A DNA stretch of 64,000 nucleotides, from the NCBI GenBank assembly GCA_023091665.1, contig JALJCQ010000012.1:4092001-4156000 (forward strand), read 5' to 3'. The translations under genes and the position numbers were made by a program. The notes beneath the pieces were generated by a model. The model was not told the DNA's origin and did not search any database. It saw only the letters and a program-made list of their open reading frames with translations. Source of the DNA: Pythium myriotylum (taxonomy: Eukaryota; Oomycota; Peronosporomycetes; Pythiales; Pythiaceae). Shown piece by piece: positions 1 through 10,099 of this stretch (its first letter is position 1; each line of letters begins with the position of its first letter).

Positions 1-260
1 CTCAGACTTCACGACTGGACGGTGGGGCAACGCATCGTTTTCGAGTACGAAACATCACATACGGCCCACCAAGCTGCCTGTCAGCGAGGTGGTGATCGCG
101 TATGATAATCAGTGAGCCGGCCTCGCAGACGCAAGTGCGGCGTCCTGTAGAGGATATTGTGGCTGATGCGTCGACGTGTCACCACACCAGCACACCGGAC
201 TGACCTGGTGACCCTCAAGACACCGGTAGGTCCAACACCAATCGCATCGACAACTCCGAG

Positions 261-3200
261 ATGAAGACGATGTCGAAGACGACGAAGACAACGAAGAACT
301 CAAAAACGCCACCGCCTCAACTCCAAGTATTAACCCAGAACGTTCAAGGACTGTTAAAGGAATCTTCCCGACTGGAGAGTTGGTTTGGTGCTTTCCGACG
401 GCGCCAAGACGGCCGATTCTTCGATGCTGTGCTCCTACAAGAGACCAGAGCAACGAAGCAATGGGCGAGTGAGCTGGAAAACATGTACGCCAGGGCCTGG
501 GGATATGAACCCTCCAAGCTCCAAACCCCGCTGTCCTACTGGCCAGCCACCGAGTCCCCGTCCGGAGGAGTCGCGATCCTGCTCCACCCTCAATCCGCGC
601 TATCAGAAGTCAAGCCTTGGTGTGTGAACTTGTGGTCAGCTAACTTTGTTGCGATCCAGGGTACCTTGGATGGTCGGCAGGTTACAGTTGTATGTGTGTA
701 TGGCAACATCAGGAGGAAACCCAGAGAGCGGCTCTTTCGCGCCCTCGCAAGCGTGACAAAGCCCGAAGGCCTCATCCTGATGGGAGGTGATTTTAACTGC
801 ACACTTGATCCAGAACTCGACCGCAGTCGCAAGACCACGAGCAATCAAGCGTCCAGGGCACTCAATGAGTTGTTGATCGCGTGGGAGCTGGCGGATGCGG
901 CCTCGGAAGAAATCCTTGCGGCTACCACGGAGGACGCCGTACGGGAATTCAGAGCCAGATACCACACGTATATGTACAGCCTGCGAGACAAGTCACTTGC
1001 CACAGCGAGACTCGACCGGTGGTACATGTCTGCTTCGAGCTTCGACCGACTCGGTAGCATCAAGACCACACCACCTTTCTGTCATTCTGACCATGACGGA
1101 GTGCTGCTGCAATTATCGACCAACCAGCGACATCCGACACGTAGACGACCACGCCAACCAAGGCTGAGATATCCGCTGCCCCCCTGTGCCGTGGACGCCA
1201 TCAATGATGTTGGCTCGAAACTGCTTTTGAACGATGGTAAGCAGCTCACCACACTACCTGCAGAAGACTCAGCGCCTGGTTGGGACAAGTTGAAGACCCA
1301 CATACGACGCGACAGCTTGAATAAAAAGCGTGAGCGACAAGCAGCAGAAACTAGCAGGCACAGGACCCACGTCAGGCGGCTCGCGAAGGCACTGCGTGAA
1401 GCCAAACGTGCAGCCAACATACGAACAGATCGAATCCCAGAAAGTATCGAAGCTATCACCAGGGCCTTCGCCACGATGTCTCTGGATCCAGCTGCAAGGG
1501 CGCGCTCCATTCGACGCAAACTGATACATATCCAGAGTCTACGGACAAGGAAAGCACGAGTGATGCGCTTTGCGACTCACGCGGGGCGGATGCACGAGTC
1601 GGCGAGCGCTTTTTTCAAGCGCATATCGATCAAGGTTACGAGGAGGGGTACCCGTCTTATTCGACTTACAGCCGGAAGGCACCCCACTGTAGCAGATCGA
1701 GTTGGACACGACTGGCTTCCGATCATCCAACGACAGCCGTGCGATGCAACCGCCCAAGATCTCCTATTCGGCCAGCTTCCGCCCAAGACGGAACCTATCG
1801 ACTTTGATGTCGCCACTGACCCATTCACGCAAATCGAAGTATCACGAGCCATCCGTGCCTGCCCTCGAGGCAAAGCCAGCGGTCCAGACGGTATTCCCAA
1901 TGATTGGTATCGTGATCACGCTGACGAACTGTCGCAAGTACTCGCTCCTCTGTTCACAACGTGGTACCTTGCACGCAAGCTTCCGGAGAGCTTCAAGACT
2001 GCAGCTGTATGCTGTATCCCGAAGAAGATCTCGCCGGAGTCAGGGCTCGACTTTCGACCTATCGCTCTCCTTAATTCTGACTACAAGATATACGCGAAGG
2101 AATTGCTTAATCGAATCCGACGACAAGTCCCTGCACTAGTCGCGAAGACTCAGTACGGCTTTGTTCCCGGTAGACAGGTCCACGACGCCATCGACGTCTG
2201 GTCTGCGCTGCAGCAACGTGCCCGGGATGGCATGCTACCACGAGAAGCAGCCGCAATCTTACTGGACTTCTCGAAGGCATATGACACGCTGGACAGAGCC
2301 TTCCTCTCCAGAGCTCTACGGTGGCAAGGATTTCCGACTGAACTAGTGGAGGCCGTCGACCAAATGCATCTAGGGACGACGGCCGCCTTCATAGTCGACG
2401 GCCAGGTCTCCACGACTCTTGACGTCCATACGGGAATTAGACAAGGATGCCCGCTCGCGCCGACACTGTTAGTTCTCGCGGTTGATGTGCTTTATGCACT
2501 AGTTCACAACTGCACGGCGCTGCCTGGACTGGCCCTAACTGACGACCTATCTGTTGCCATCGTGGGGTTCGCTGATGATACTACGGTCTACCTCCAGACA
2601 CCGCGAGAGGCATCGGTTCTAAAGCAAATTCTCGCCAACTTTGCCGTAGCATCAGGTCTTCACGTTAACCTCGACAAGAGCACCGGTATATTCCTTGGAA
2701 CGAAAGGATGGGCCTCCGACCGAGCGAAACTAGGTTTCCCCGTGGCTGACTGCAACCAACTCGTCCGCTATCTGGGAGCTCAGGTCTCGACCTCGCCTCT
2801 GGGGGCGCAGGTCTGGGAAGTCACTCTCCAGCAGATCCGCGCGCGCCTCCATCTAGCGGCAATCAAGACGAGCGACGTCTTGCAGCGCGTTCTGGTCTGC
2901 CAAAGAGTCATCATCCCGAAGATTTTGTTCGTCGCGAGACACGCTTGGCCAACGTCGACGATGATCCTCAAAATGCAACACTTCATGAACAAATATGTCT
3001 GGCATGGCTCGATCTCCGACGAACCCACGTCACGAAGAGCTTGGATGAACTCTACTCTGGCGACCACTCCACGAAGTGAAGGCGGCCTGCAAATACCCTC
3101 ACTACGCGATGAACTGCTGAACCTCAGTGCGACAACGGTGCAACGCTGGTACTCCACGCACGACCCGGTTGCTAAGGCTGTTGGCCTCACGCTAGCTGTC

Positions 3201-4370
3201 GTCGGCTGCCGCAGCGATGCTACACATGTGACACCAGGGCGTGGACCGGATATCCAGCCGCGACTAACCCCGACGCTGGCGAAATCCGGACGTGCGGTCC
3301 TCAGAGCAGCAGCCTGCTTCCCATGGGCCGCAGAAGAACGTGATCTGGTATTGCAGCTACTTTCCACCGCCGGAAGAACCACGCTTTGGAACGGTCGATG
3401 GGAAAATGGATGGTTTGTGCGCGACTTCACGGCCGTCTCAAAGCCTCTCCTGGAAATACGCGCAGTCCAACGATCACGAGCGGGCAGACTAAATGTGAAC
3501 GCCTTGCGCCACTCCAAGCTTCTCGGCGCAGATTTATTGCTCCATCCATCGGGTCGACCGCTTCGACAAGGAGATCTCCCCGGACTTCGGATTGGTGATT
3601 CTACGATCGACGAGCTCTTGGAGATTGTCTGGGTAAACGGACGCAAGCTCAAATTTCGTCTCAAGAACCAGAGTTACCCATACGGCTCACCAACCAGCTT
3701 TCGCTTATTATGTGACACGATTGTTTTCTGCTACCCGGACCTACTCACTGCGATCGAGCCAGAAGAGGTCCTTCTGGAACACGGTAAGACCGAGGAGACA
3801 TGGCGACTACAGACACGTGGAAGTGCGGTCCATCTCATGCGGGAGCACGGCTCGCACGAAGTGGATGATCTGGGACACGTCTCTTCGCTCCACCAGGCCG
3901 AAGGTACTGCGAGGCGAGCGTCCCAACGTAGCTCCCTCAAGTTCGCTCCGCATCCAATCCTCAGCCCAGTGCTCCCCCTGTGGGGCGCTTCGCAGCTCCA
4001 CTCGCGCGAAAAGATTCGAGAGCTCCTCGCAAAGACCAGAGTTCAGCGGGCACAAGCTGAGCTCGCCGCACGAGCTGACCAAGCACGGAGTACATCCACG
4101 AAGTTTGCGGATGCAATCGAAGACGTTACGTGGGCTGCCATTCACAGACTCCCCAACAGCACGAGTCGACAGCGTTTGACTTTCCTACGCGTCAAAGGAC
4201 AGTGTCTATCAGGCTGGGATCACGTGAACAGCCGACGGGGCTGCCCTCACTGTGCCGCCGCTGGGACCAGCGGTGGTTCAGTCTATCACATCGTCTGGAC
4301 CTGCAACGAGGCAGCGCGGCTTTGGGCACGGATCAGAGCTCTCTTCGCGCGGCTTGGGTTATGGCGATAA
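261..4370 (+). CDS. LINE polyprotein: endonuclease and reverse transcriptase
   Basis: 1369 residues from an ATG. The N-terminus is an endonuclease/exonuclease/phosphatase fold: QNVQGL near residue 26, a QET metal-site motif, GGDFNC, and a terminal SDHDGV motif near residue 277. The reverse transcriptase follows: GPDGIPNDWYRDH, FRPIALLNSDYKIYAKELL, QYGFVPGRQ, LLDFSKAYDTLD, the GIRQGCPLAP motif and the catalytic FADD box at about residue 771. A Cys/His segment close to the end (GCPHC...HIVWTC) resembles the zf-RVT region. The ORF stops at TAA 4368-4370, after which the same frame stays open into an RNase H domain. It would nick target DNA and copy the element RNA by target-primed reverse transcription. 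The coding frame is otherwise intact, so this may be a young copy. Confidence 0.9.
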   Translation: MKTMSKTTKTTKNSKTPPPQLQVLTQNVQGLLKESSRLESWFGAFRRRQDGRFFDAVLLQETRATKQWASELENMYARAWGYEPSKLQTPLSYWPATESPSGGVAILLHPQSALSEVKPWCVNLWSANFVAIQGTLDGRQVTVVCVYGNIRRKPRERLFRALASVTKPEGLILMGGDFNCTLDPELDRSRKTTSNQASRALNELLIAWELADAASEEILAATTEDAVREFRARYHTYMYSLRDKSLATARLDRWYMSASSFDRLGSIKTTPPFCHSDHDGVLLQLSTNQRHPTRRRPRQPRLRYPLPPCAVDAINDVGSKLLLNDGKQLTTLPAEDSAPGWDKLKTHIRRDSLNKKRERQAAETSRHRTHVRRLAKALREAKRAANIRTDRIPESIEAITRAFATMSLDPAARARSIRRKLIHIQSLRTRKARVMRFATHAGRMHESASAFFKRISIKVTRRGTRLIRLTAGRHPTVADRVGHDWLPIIQRQPCDATAQDLLFGQLPPKTEPIDFDVATDPFTQIEVSRAIRACPRGKASGPDGIPNDWYRDHADELSQVLAPLFTTWYLARKLPESFKTAAVCCIPKKISPESGLDFRPIALLNSDYKIYAKELLNRIRRQVPALVAKTQYGFVPGRQVHDAIDVWSALQQRARDGMLPREAAAILLDFSKAYDTLDRAFLSRALRWQGFPTELVEAVDQMHLGTTAAFIVDGQVSTTLDVHTGIRQGCPLAPTLLVLAVDVLYALVHNCTALPGLALTDDLSVAIVGFADDTTVYLQTPREASVLKQILANFAVASGLHVNLDKSTGIFLGTKGWASDRAKLGFPVADCNQLVRYLGAQVSTSPLGAQVWEVTLQQIRARLHLAAIKTSDVLQRVLVCQRVIIPKILFVARHAWPTSTMILKMQHFMNKYVWHGSISDEPTSRRAWMNSTLATTPRSEGGLQIPSLRDELLNLSATTVQRWYSTHDPVAKAVGLTLAVVGCRSDATHVTPGRGPDIQPRLTPTLAKSGRAVLRAAACFPWAAEERDLVLQLLSTAGRTTLWNGRWENGWFVRDFTAVSKPLLEIRAVQRSRAGRLNVNALRHSKLLGADLLLHPSGRPLRQGDLPGLRIGDSTIDELLEIVWVNGRKLKFRLKNQSYPYGSPTSFRLLCDTIVFCYPDLLTAIEPEEVLLEHGKTEETWRLQTRGSAVHLMREHGSHEVDDLGHVSSLHQAEGTARRASQRSSLKFAPHPILSPVLPLWGASQLHSREKIRELLAKTRVQRAQAELAARADQARSTSTKFADAIEDVTWAAIHRLPNSTSRQRLTFLRVKGQCLSGWDHVNSRRGCPHCAAAGTSGGSVYHIVWTCNEAARLWARIRALFARLGLWR

Positions 4371-5300
4371 CACGATCAGGCATCTCAAACTGAATTCCTT
4401 ACGGCAGTCTTCAGCCTCCGGCTTCCACGAGTACCGCACAAAGTCTGGGAACAACCCTCCCTCAGCAAGTGTCAACCGCACGACGACGACGACAGAAGAG
4501 GAGGTCTCTACCCAGCCCTACAAGCGGTCTGGCAGCAGTTGGTCTTGGAGACACTTGTCGTCATCATCTCGTGGCGCAATGGAGCCGCCGATCCGCAGCG
4601 AGCGTGGACACCCACGACCGCCAACGCAATCCACAGTGCAAGGTGCCAACAAGTCCTTGAGACCCTCTCCTTCAAGTTCGCCAGACGCACGGATCTTCCC
4701 CCCTACTTAGTTGATGAGATCCGAGGTCTTCTCCGAGGTCCTCCCGATCAACCAGCTCTCCCACCTCTACCCAACGCACCAACCCGACTCCTCTTCCTTG
4801 CTGGAGGTACCCGAGACAACCCGGGACCCGGCGGAGCAGGGTCGGTCGTGATCAACCTTGACCGGACGAAGAACACCCCAACAGTCCTATGGAGTGCGGC
4901 GACGCGCCTCTCAGCGGCTTCAACAACGAACACCTGTGCAGAATACACCGGCCTGATCACCGGGCTCCAAGCCGCTAAAGAGAACCACTGGACTGGTCTT
5001 TTCATTATCGGCGCCAGTGAACTGATTCTACGGCAACTACGTGACCATCGTCCGCCCAAGAACCCCACCCTTCTTTCCCTGTACCGTCAAGCGCGAACTC
5101 TAGCGGATCAGCTCGACGTACGAGAATGGAATCACCACCTTCGAGCGCACAACCGCATGGCAAACTCGCTCGCCAACCTCGCGGGGGAGGACAACAATAC
5201 CCACGTCTTCCATCCAACAAGCAGGCCGGGACACACCGACCTGCCCCAGCTCATCGCCTCCGACCTCCATCCCTGGCTTCTCCGCCAGGTTGACCCCTGA
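4371..5300 (+). CDS. RNase H domain region of the LINE, in frame after one stop
   Basis: The frame of the polyprotein continues without another stop from 4371 to the TGA at 5298-5300. It encodes an RNase HI-type domain: GGTRDNPGPGGAG around 4803-4844, a glutamate in CAEYTG, and the C-terminal HLRAHNRMANSLANLA. The usual first catalytic aspartate of the D-G-G start is alanine here (LAGGTRD), whereas two other copies in the window keep FDGGSRG. So this copy's RNase H is probably inactive. No convincing ATG precedes the domain, so expression would need readthrough, reinitiation or a spliced message. The segment may equally be a pseudogenic tail of one large ORF. Confidence 0.7.
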   Translation, partial: HDQASQTEFLTAVFSLRLPRVPHKVWEQPSLSKCQPHDDDDRRGGLYPALQAVWQQLVLETLVVIISWRNGAADPQRAWTPTTANAIHSARCQQVLETLSFKFARRTDLPPYLVDEIRGLLRGPPDQPALPPLPNAPTRLLFLAGGTRDNPGPGGAGSVVINLDRTKNTPTVLWSAATRLSAASTTNTCAEYTGLITGLQAAKENHWTGLFIIGASELILRQLRDHRPPKNPTLLSLYRQARTLADQLDVREWNHHLRAHNRMANSLANLAGEDNNTHVFHPTSRPGHTDLPQLIASDLHPWLLRQVDP

Positions 5301-5377
5301 ACGGCCGACCATAGCACTGCGAGCTGATAGCTATTAGAGTACGTAAACCGAAACTCAATAGACTCCACCTTCTCTCT

Positions 5378-5776
5378 CTCACTGTGGTCGACCACTGCGA
5401 CGTCGTTGTTGGAGGAGTTCTTTGATCACATACACCCGTTGACCTTCATCATCGAACATTCGTGGGGCGCTACGGGTGATCGCGCGGGCACGGAAGATCT
5501 CGGGTACATCCAGGGAGAGTTTGGGTTGGTCCACGTTAAATGCCGGGTGACGGCCCCGATCAACATAGCGGCGCGGCCGTTTGAGGCGGTATGCATTGTT
5601 GCCAATACGTTGCTCTACTTCGAATGGCCCGTACCATCGCGGCAGCAACTTTTTACGGGTTGGGTCTCGGTCTGGATCGTAGTCTGGCTGACCCAACTCT
5701 GCACTGAGGACCCGTGCATCAACATATACCATATCACCGACTTGGAACTCGACTACTTGTCTGCCTTGATTGTAAT
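5378..5776 (-). pseudogene. Ty3/Gypsy integrase C-terminus and start of chromodomain (fragment)
   Basis: The minus strand encodes a typical end of a chromovirus integrase: EFQVGDMVYVDAR, then LLPRWYGPFEVEQRIGNNAY, a HPAFNVDQPKL block and finally VYVIKELLQQR, which matches the first strand of an integrase chromodomain. Such modules direct integration of Gypsy elements to chromatin. The fragment is cut on the left by the 3' end of one LINE (about 5377) and on the right by the poly(A)-like tail of another LINE (5777-5808), so only about 400 bp of the Gypsy element remain. Confidence 0.75.
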
Positions 5777-5867
5777 ATTGTTTTTTTTTTTGTTTTTTTT
5801 TTTTAAGGTGAGGTCTACTGGATCGCAATTTAATGAACCCTATAGCCGGGTGGTACTACCCTGTTTT

Positions 5868-6779
5868 CTACCGCAGCTGTTGGCGGAGTATGTGGCGAGC
5901 TTGCCATTCGGTGAAGTCGGAGGCCAGGAACGCTTCGAGCCTGCCGTGGTGGCTTCTGGGGTGGGTGTGCGGGCCTTGCACACTGGTGTGGGAGTCCATA
6001 GCTGCGTTGGCTGCCGTGTCGGCCATTTTGTTGAATGCCCGCAGGTGATGGTGCCACTCCGTTATCCGGAGATCATCTGCTAGCCGGCGTGCCGGGGCGT
6101 AAAGTTTGCGAAGAGCTGTGTTCCGTGGTGGGCGGTAACGTTGGAGTTGACTAAGGATCAGTGCACTGTCCCCAACAACTTCCACTTGCCAATGGTTGGC
6201 TGCTGCTGCTCGGAGACCCGCATGTAGGCCGAGGTATTCTGCTTGATTGTTTGTCATGTCGGGGCGCGCGTAGGACATGCTTGCACTCCACACTATCTCC
6301 GCTGCCGTGGCATCTTCGTCGACCGCGATGATAACGGCGCCGGACCCTCCTGGTCCCGGATTCCCTCGAGAACCACCATCGAAGAAGAGAACATGTCGTC
6401 GGCCGCCTACTGGGCTCAACGATGGACCCATTCCTTGTCTGCCAAGTGCCTGAATGAGATGGAACTTGGGGTCCCGAACACGCGGGACCTGTGGCAATCT
6501 GTCGCATAGGCAACGCAGGGAGGCACGCAGTACCGCTAGATGGTAGACTCCGGCTTGATCGGGGGACCATGCGATTTCCTCGTCCACAATGTTGTGTCGC
6601 CATCTCCAAATACACCCCAGAGTGGTGAGCACATGCTGCTGCCACGCCGCTGCTGCTGTATCGTGAACCAGCGTGATGGCGTCGACGTCATCCGGGTATA
6701 TCTGGGACAAGGCTGCCCTGTACCAGAGCTGGGCTGGGAAATGGTGCAGCTGGAGGCCGAAGACGAACTGACGAAGGTC
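5868..6779 (-). pseudogene. LINE RNase H region, different frame from the upstream RT part
   Basis: After the TGA the homologous reading resumes in another frame (QFVFGLQLHHFPAQLW against EFLTAVFSLRLPRVPHKVW of the full-length copy) and runs into a complete RNase H domain. It has FFDGGSRGNPGPGGSG with the catalytic aspartate kept, NNQAEYLG with the glutamate, GDSALI with a second aspartate, and AFNKMADTAAN. The domain itself looks undamaged although the element is 5'-truncated. Confidence 0.75.
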
Positions 6780-6804
6780 TCCTACTGCCTTGGTGGTCGT
6801 GCCG

Positions 6805-7903
6805 TCAAGATCCTATCTTGAAGAGCTGGTTCCAAAGCACTTGTGCGTTCGGACATGCCCAGAATATGTGCGCAATTGTTCCGCCGGCTCCGCCTTCGCC
6901 ACACTGCGGGCATCCTCTGCGCTGATTCAATCTGTCCCACCCAGAGATTCTACCCCCTTTTATCTTCCGCATGAGAAGACGCTGATGGGACGAGGCCCCT
7001 GGGATTCTGTCGAGTTCCCTCCATGATAACTTCTGCAGGGCTGCGTGAATGACCGGGTCTGTGCTTTGCGTGAGTGTCTCGCGTGCCTGAGCTTCTTGAG
7101 CTGCACGCGCTGTCGTCTGATTTTCCAGGAGTTTACGGGCCGCTCTTGGGCTGGTGGCAAGCGGTTTCCTCCAGATCATGCGCTCTACACCTATCCACGG
7201 GTGGCTTAACACCACCGCGCCAGGTGAGTCAATGGTTTTCCTGATGAGTGCGGCTGCATCCTTGGGGGAGGAGACCTCCCCGAGTGTGAACTGCGAGTTT
7301 GGTGAGGGTTCCCATAGCAGGTCAATGCGCCCGGCACGTCTTCGGAGGCGCCAAACGTCTGTTGTTGCCGGAACGACTCGGAGCATGTCGTCGTCATCAT
7401 GCAGCCCGAGAACAGCCGGATAGTTGGCGACGATGACATCACATAGTAACCGGAACTGATCAGATTCCACTCTGGAGAGCGGGAAATTGCACCTTTTACT
7501 GCGGAAAGAGATCGTGCCGTTCTTGTCAGGCCTGATATCGAGTGCGTCCCCGATGGTGTCCCGTGTTCTCGCGACTGCCTTGAAGGTTATCGAGGTTGCG
7601 CAGCTTCCGTCCTGGAGCAAAAGGATTTCGTCATCAGCCACTCTCGCTGCAAGCAACGCGTGAATATCGAAGTGGCCGTGTGTGTCGTCCTGGAGAGAGC
7701 GGAGCTGCCGAAGTTCGAGCAGATGCTCGGAGTAGTCGCATACGTACCAGTCATCCTCCCAACGCCGGACTTTACAGGCTGTGCTCCACAAGGCCGGGAT
7801 TAATCTGATCGTGGCGTCAGTTTCTTCCTCTGTGCGCGGTTGTGAGCCAAGGGCATCGATCTGTCGTAGGCCAGTCTTTGCCAGTGAGGATTCATATCGC
7901 GGC
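6805..7903 (-). pseudogene. LINE reverse transcriptase C-terminal region (truncated)
   Basis: Open frame homologous to roughly residues 1000-1369 of the plus-strand LINE polyprotein, for example WSTACKVRRWEDDWYVCDY against the WNGRWENGWFVRDF of the other copy. It ends with the zf-RVT-like GCPQCGEGG...HIFWACPNAQVLW followed by a TGA. No RT catalytic box is left. The stop falls at the same place relative to the Cys/His motif as the TAA of the full-length copy. Confidence 0.75.
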
Positions 7904-7990
7904 TGGGTTTAGGGTTTAAACCCTAGAACCTGTTCGGATTCATTAAGACAAATTCAACAGATTCCACTTAATCCATCATCATCATGCTGG
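7904..7990. repeat. Telomere-like inverted motif and a LINE 3' tail scrap
   Basis: At 7905-7926 the sequence gggtttagggtttaaaccct has one TTTAGGG unit head to head with AAACCCT. TTTAGGG is the telomere unit reported for oomycetes and plants. It touches the 5' truncation point of the minus-strand LINE. About 20 bases further (7940-7985) comes a degenerate plus-strand LINE 3' end (ttcaacagattccacttaatcc and CATCAT repeats). Too short to call a true interstitial telomere array. Confidence 0.4.
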
Positions 7991-10099
7991 CCTCAGTTGC
8001 GTAAGGTCGTTCTCGCCTGCGCCAGCGCCGTCGCTCAAGCAAGCGTTCCTCCGTTGCGGTCGGTTGGATGTGGGAGTCACGCTCTTGTTCTCTGACCGCA
8101 TCGCGTCACCATGCTAGGTCGCGCGCCGTTGAACGGATGCGAGCTTGCGGACAGCGAGCCCACGTCAATCGTGCTATCCAAAGCGCCATCCGCCATTGTG
8201 TGCAGTTGCCCCTGCATACGGAAGACCTATTCTTAGTGACGGACCACATGACAGCAGCAGCAGACCTAACAGTAACCCCGCCGACCCGGGTTGAGCTCAC
8301 CTAAACGATGCGTAAAACTTCGTCGAGCGTAACTTTTGGTGAAGGAGACTTCGCTGACACACCGTGTCCGTCCAAGCGCGACATGGACAAGGGCAGCAAG
8401 GGCAGGGCAGCGGGGACTCTGGCTCGTGGTCGTCGGTTTTGACCTCAGCTTCTGCTTCCGCTCCCGCCCCACATCCGGCTTCAAGCGGAGTGGAGGCGAG
8501 ATCCCGAGCGCGCCTTCACCGCCGGATTGACTGCGCCTTTAGTGACGGACCGGCACCATGGGCGTTTGGCACTCCTGCTCCAGAGCCAGCGCCGGCTCCG
8601 GCTCTGGTATCGGGCAACAGCACCCCGACCGTGCAGCAGTGTGAGGAGCACAGCTATACCTCTGCCCTAGCGCCTTCTCGGAACTTGATCTCTCTCCTCA
8701 CGTCGGATACCGTCGGCCAAGTCCGTCGGCTTGCCGCCTCCAAGATCTCCAGGCTTGCCCTCTGGCGCCTGGGATCGTAAGCCTACTCACAACTTACTCC
8801 GCGTGTCCGCGTGATGCATTGGTGGGGCGTCATACGCCGCTCGAAATGCTATCGCCGCCATAAAAAAAACGAGATCGATCTGATCGCAATCTCTAACACC
8901 ATGCCGGCAATAGTCTTTTGATGCATCGCACCCGTCGCTGGAGAACGATCGAAAGGGTCTCATGAGCCATCTGCACCTGACGACATGCGCGGGCTTTCCG
9001 CCCACGAAATGCACGACAGTGGCGAGGATGACTCACTCCTCAACCGAGATGATGTTAACTAAATACCTAACGCACTTTGTGAACGATTTGTCCTTCGCTC
9101 GCCCAATAAATTAGTATATTTCTGCGCCTGACCACCAGCCCCACAGGTCACGCCCTGCACATAGAAAAGACGCTGGCCTGACCGTCAATTTGACCTGTTT
9201 CAGTCGCAACCGACACCATCCAAGAGCTACAAACTGCATCGCGACTGCGACGGCAAACCTACCGACGGATACCCGAACGAGCAGTAAAGTCGTGCACCCC
9301 ACGATGAGAGAAATACACATCCGCATCGCAGATCTTCTTAACAGTGATCTAGCACATTGGAGAAGGGGGGGGCATAATCCTAACGGTGGCGACTAGCACC
9401 GGCTATCGGTCTCTATGTGCGCAGACGAATAGATCTCACTTGAATTGTCACTCAGGCGGTACTGGAAGCATAAGTAGAGAAACGAGAGGGAAGATTATGC
9501 AATGGTGGCAGGAAATCTGCTTCCTTTCTTTTTACAGGTCACACCTATTTGTTACTTCCAGGTCACGTGACCGAACGGCAAGACCTGACCTGGTCCTGGC
9601 CCGGATCGGATCGGACCCTACCGCTTGCCAGCCAGGTTGACCCACGGGAAGATTAGAAATGCACAAGAGCTCCAGCTATTGCGGTGCATTTATTGCGCTC
9701 AATAGACTTCACCTTTCATCATCTACTAATAATTTACGGGGCATTAAGAAAAGGTCAAATTGAGTTCCGTTGTTGCTTTGTAAATGTAAGCTCCCGAGAT
9801 AAACAAGAATATAGAAAAAAGGATACGTTCATTTGCAGAATGACGGCATTGAGGTGTCATCTTGCTTGGACATCGTGTGTGTGGATTGATTCTGATCCAT
9901 TTGTGGCATGCTGTTCGTGTGAGTCCAGATAGATGGATGTGTGAGATTTAACGAAAATGCGAAGGTACTGTACCTCCAGCCTGACAGACGCTACGCTCGA
10001 AAGGCTCACAAGCACTTTCTCCAGCACATGGGCTATCATCAGGCGACTCGAGACAACTCCTGCGACCACTTATCGAAGTCATTGGCTTGGGTTCGAGGC
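7991..10099. other. Intergenic, decayed repeats; no supported gene
   Basis: Several ORFs under 140 codons occur (for instance 8364-8780, an Ala/Pro/Ser-rich frame), but none shows a domain or clear start context, so no gene is called. At 9610-9725 a LINE 3' end can be recognised: gccaggttgacccacgg, then agctattgcgg and tgcgctcaatagacttcacc, matching the QVDP terminus and 3' UTR of the LINE family. The rest shows no structure I can assign. Confidence 0.5.

Larger units (their letters stand above)
1..5376 (+). mobile_element. LINE-type non-LTR retrotransposon, nearly full length
   Basis: The element carries an apurinic-like endonuclease, reverse transcriptase, a C-terminal zinc-knuckle-like region and an RNase H domain. 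Its 3' end is recognisable because the tail (ctattagagtacg... aatagactccacctt, about 5330-5376) recurs in altered form at the ends of other copies in the window (5808-5868 on the minus strand, about 9690, 41960, 42550 and 43040). The 5' end lies at or before base 1. It abuts a Gypsy integrase fragment at about 5378, so it probably inserted into an older Gypsy element. No ORF1/gag-like gene is visible in the 260 bases before the first ORF. Confidence 0.85.
5777..7903 (-). mobile_element. 5'-truncated LINE copy with poly(A) tail
   Basis: Minus-strand copy of the same LINE family. Its 3' end is the run of T on the plus strand at about 5777-5808 (A tail on the element strand), preceded by a 3' UTR matching that of the plus-strand element. 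Coding similarity can be followed to about 7903 (QPR...SLAKTGL, the counterpart of QPRLTPTLAKSGR in the other copy), where it ends abruptly, as expected for 5' truncation. The endonuclease and catalytic RT domains are absent. Confidence 0.8.
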
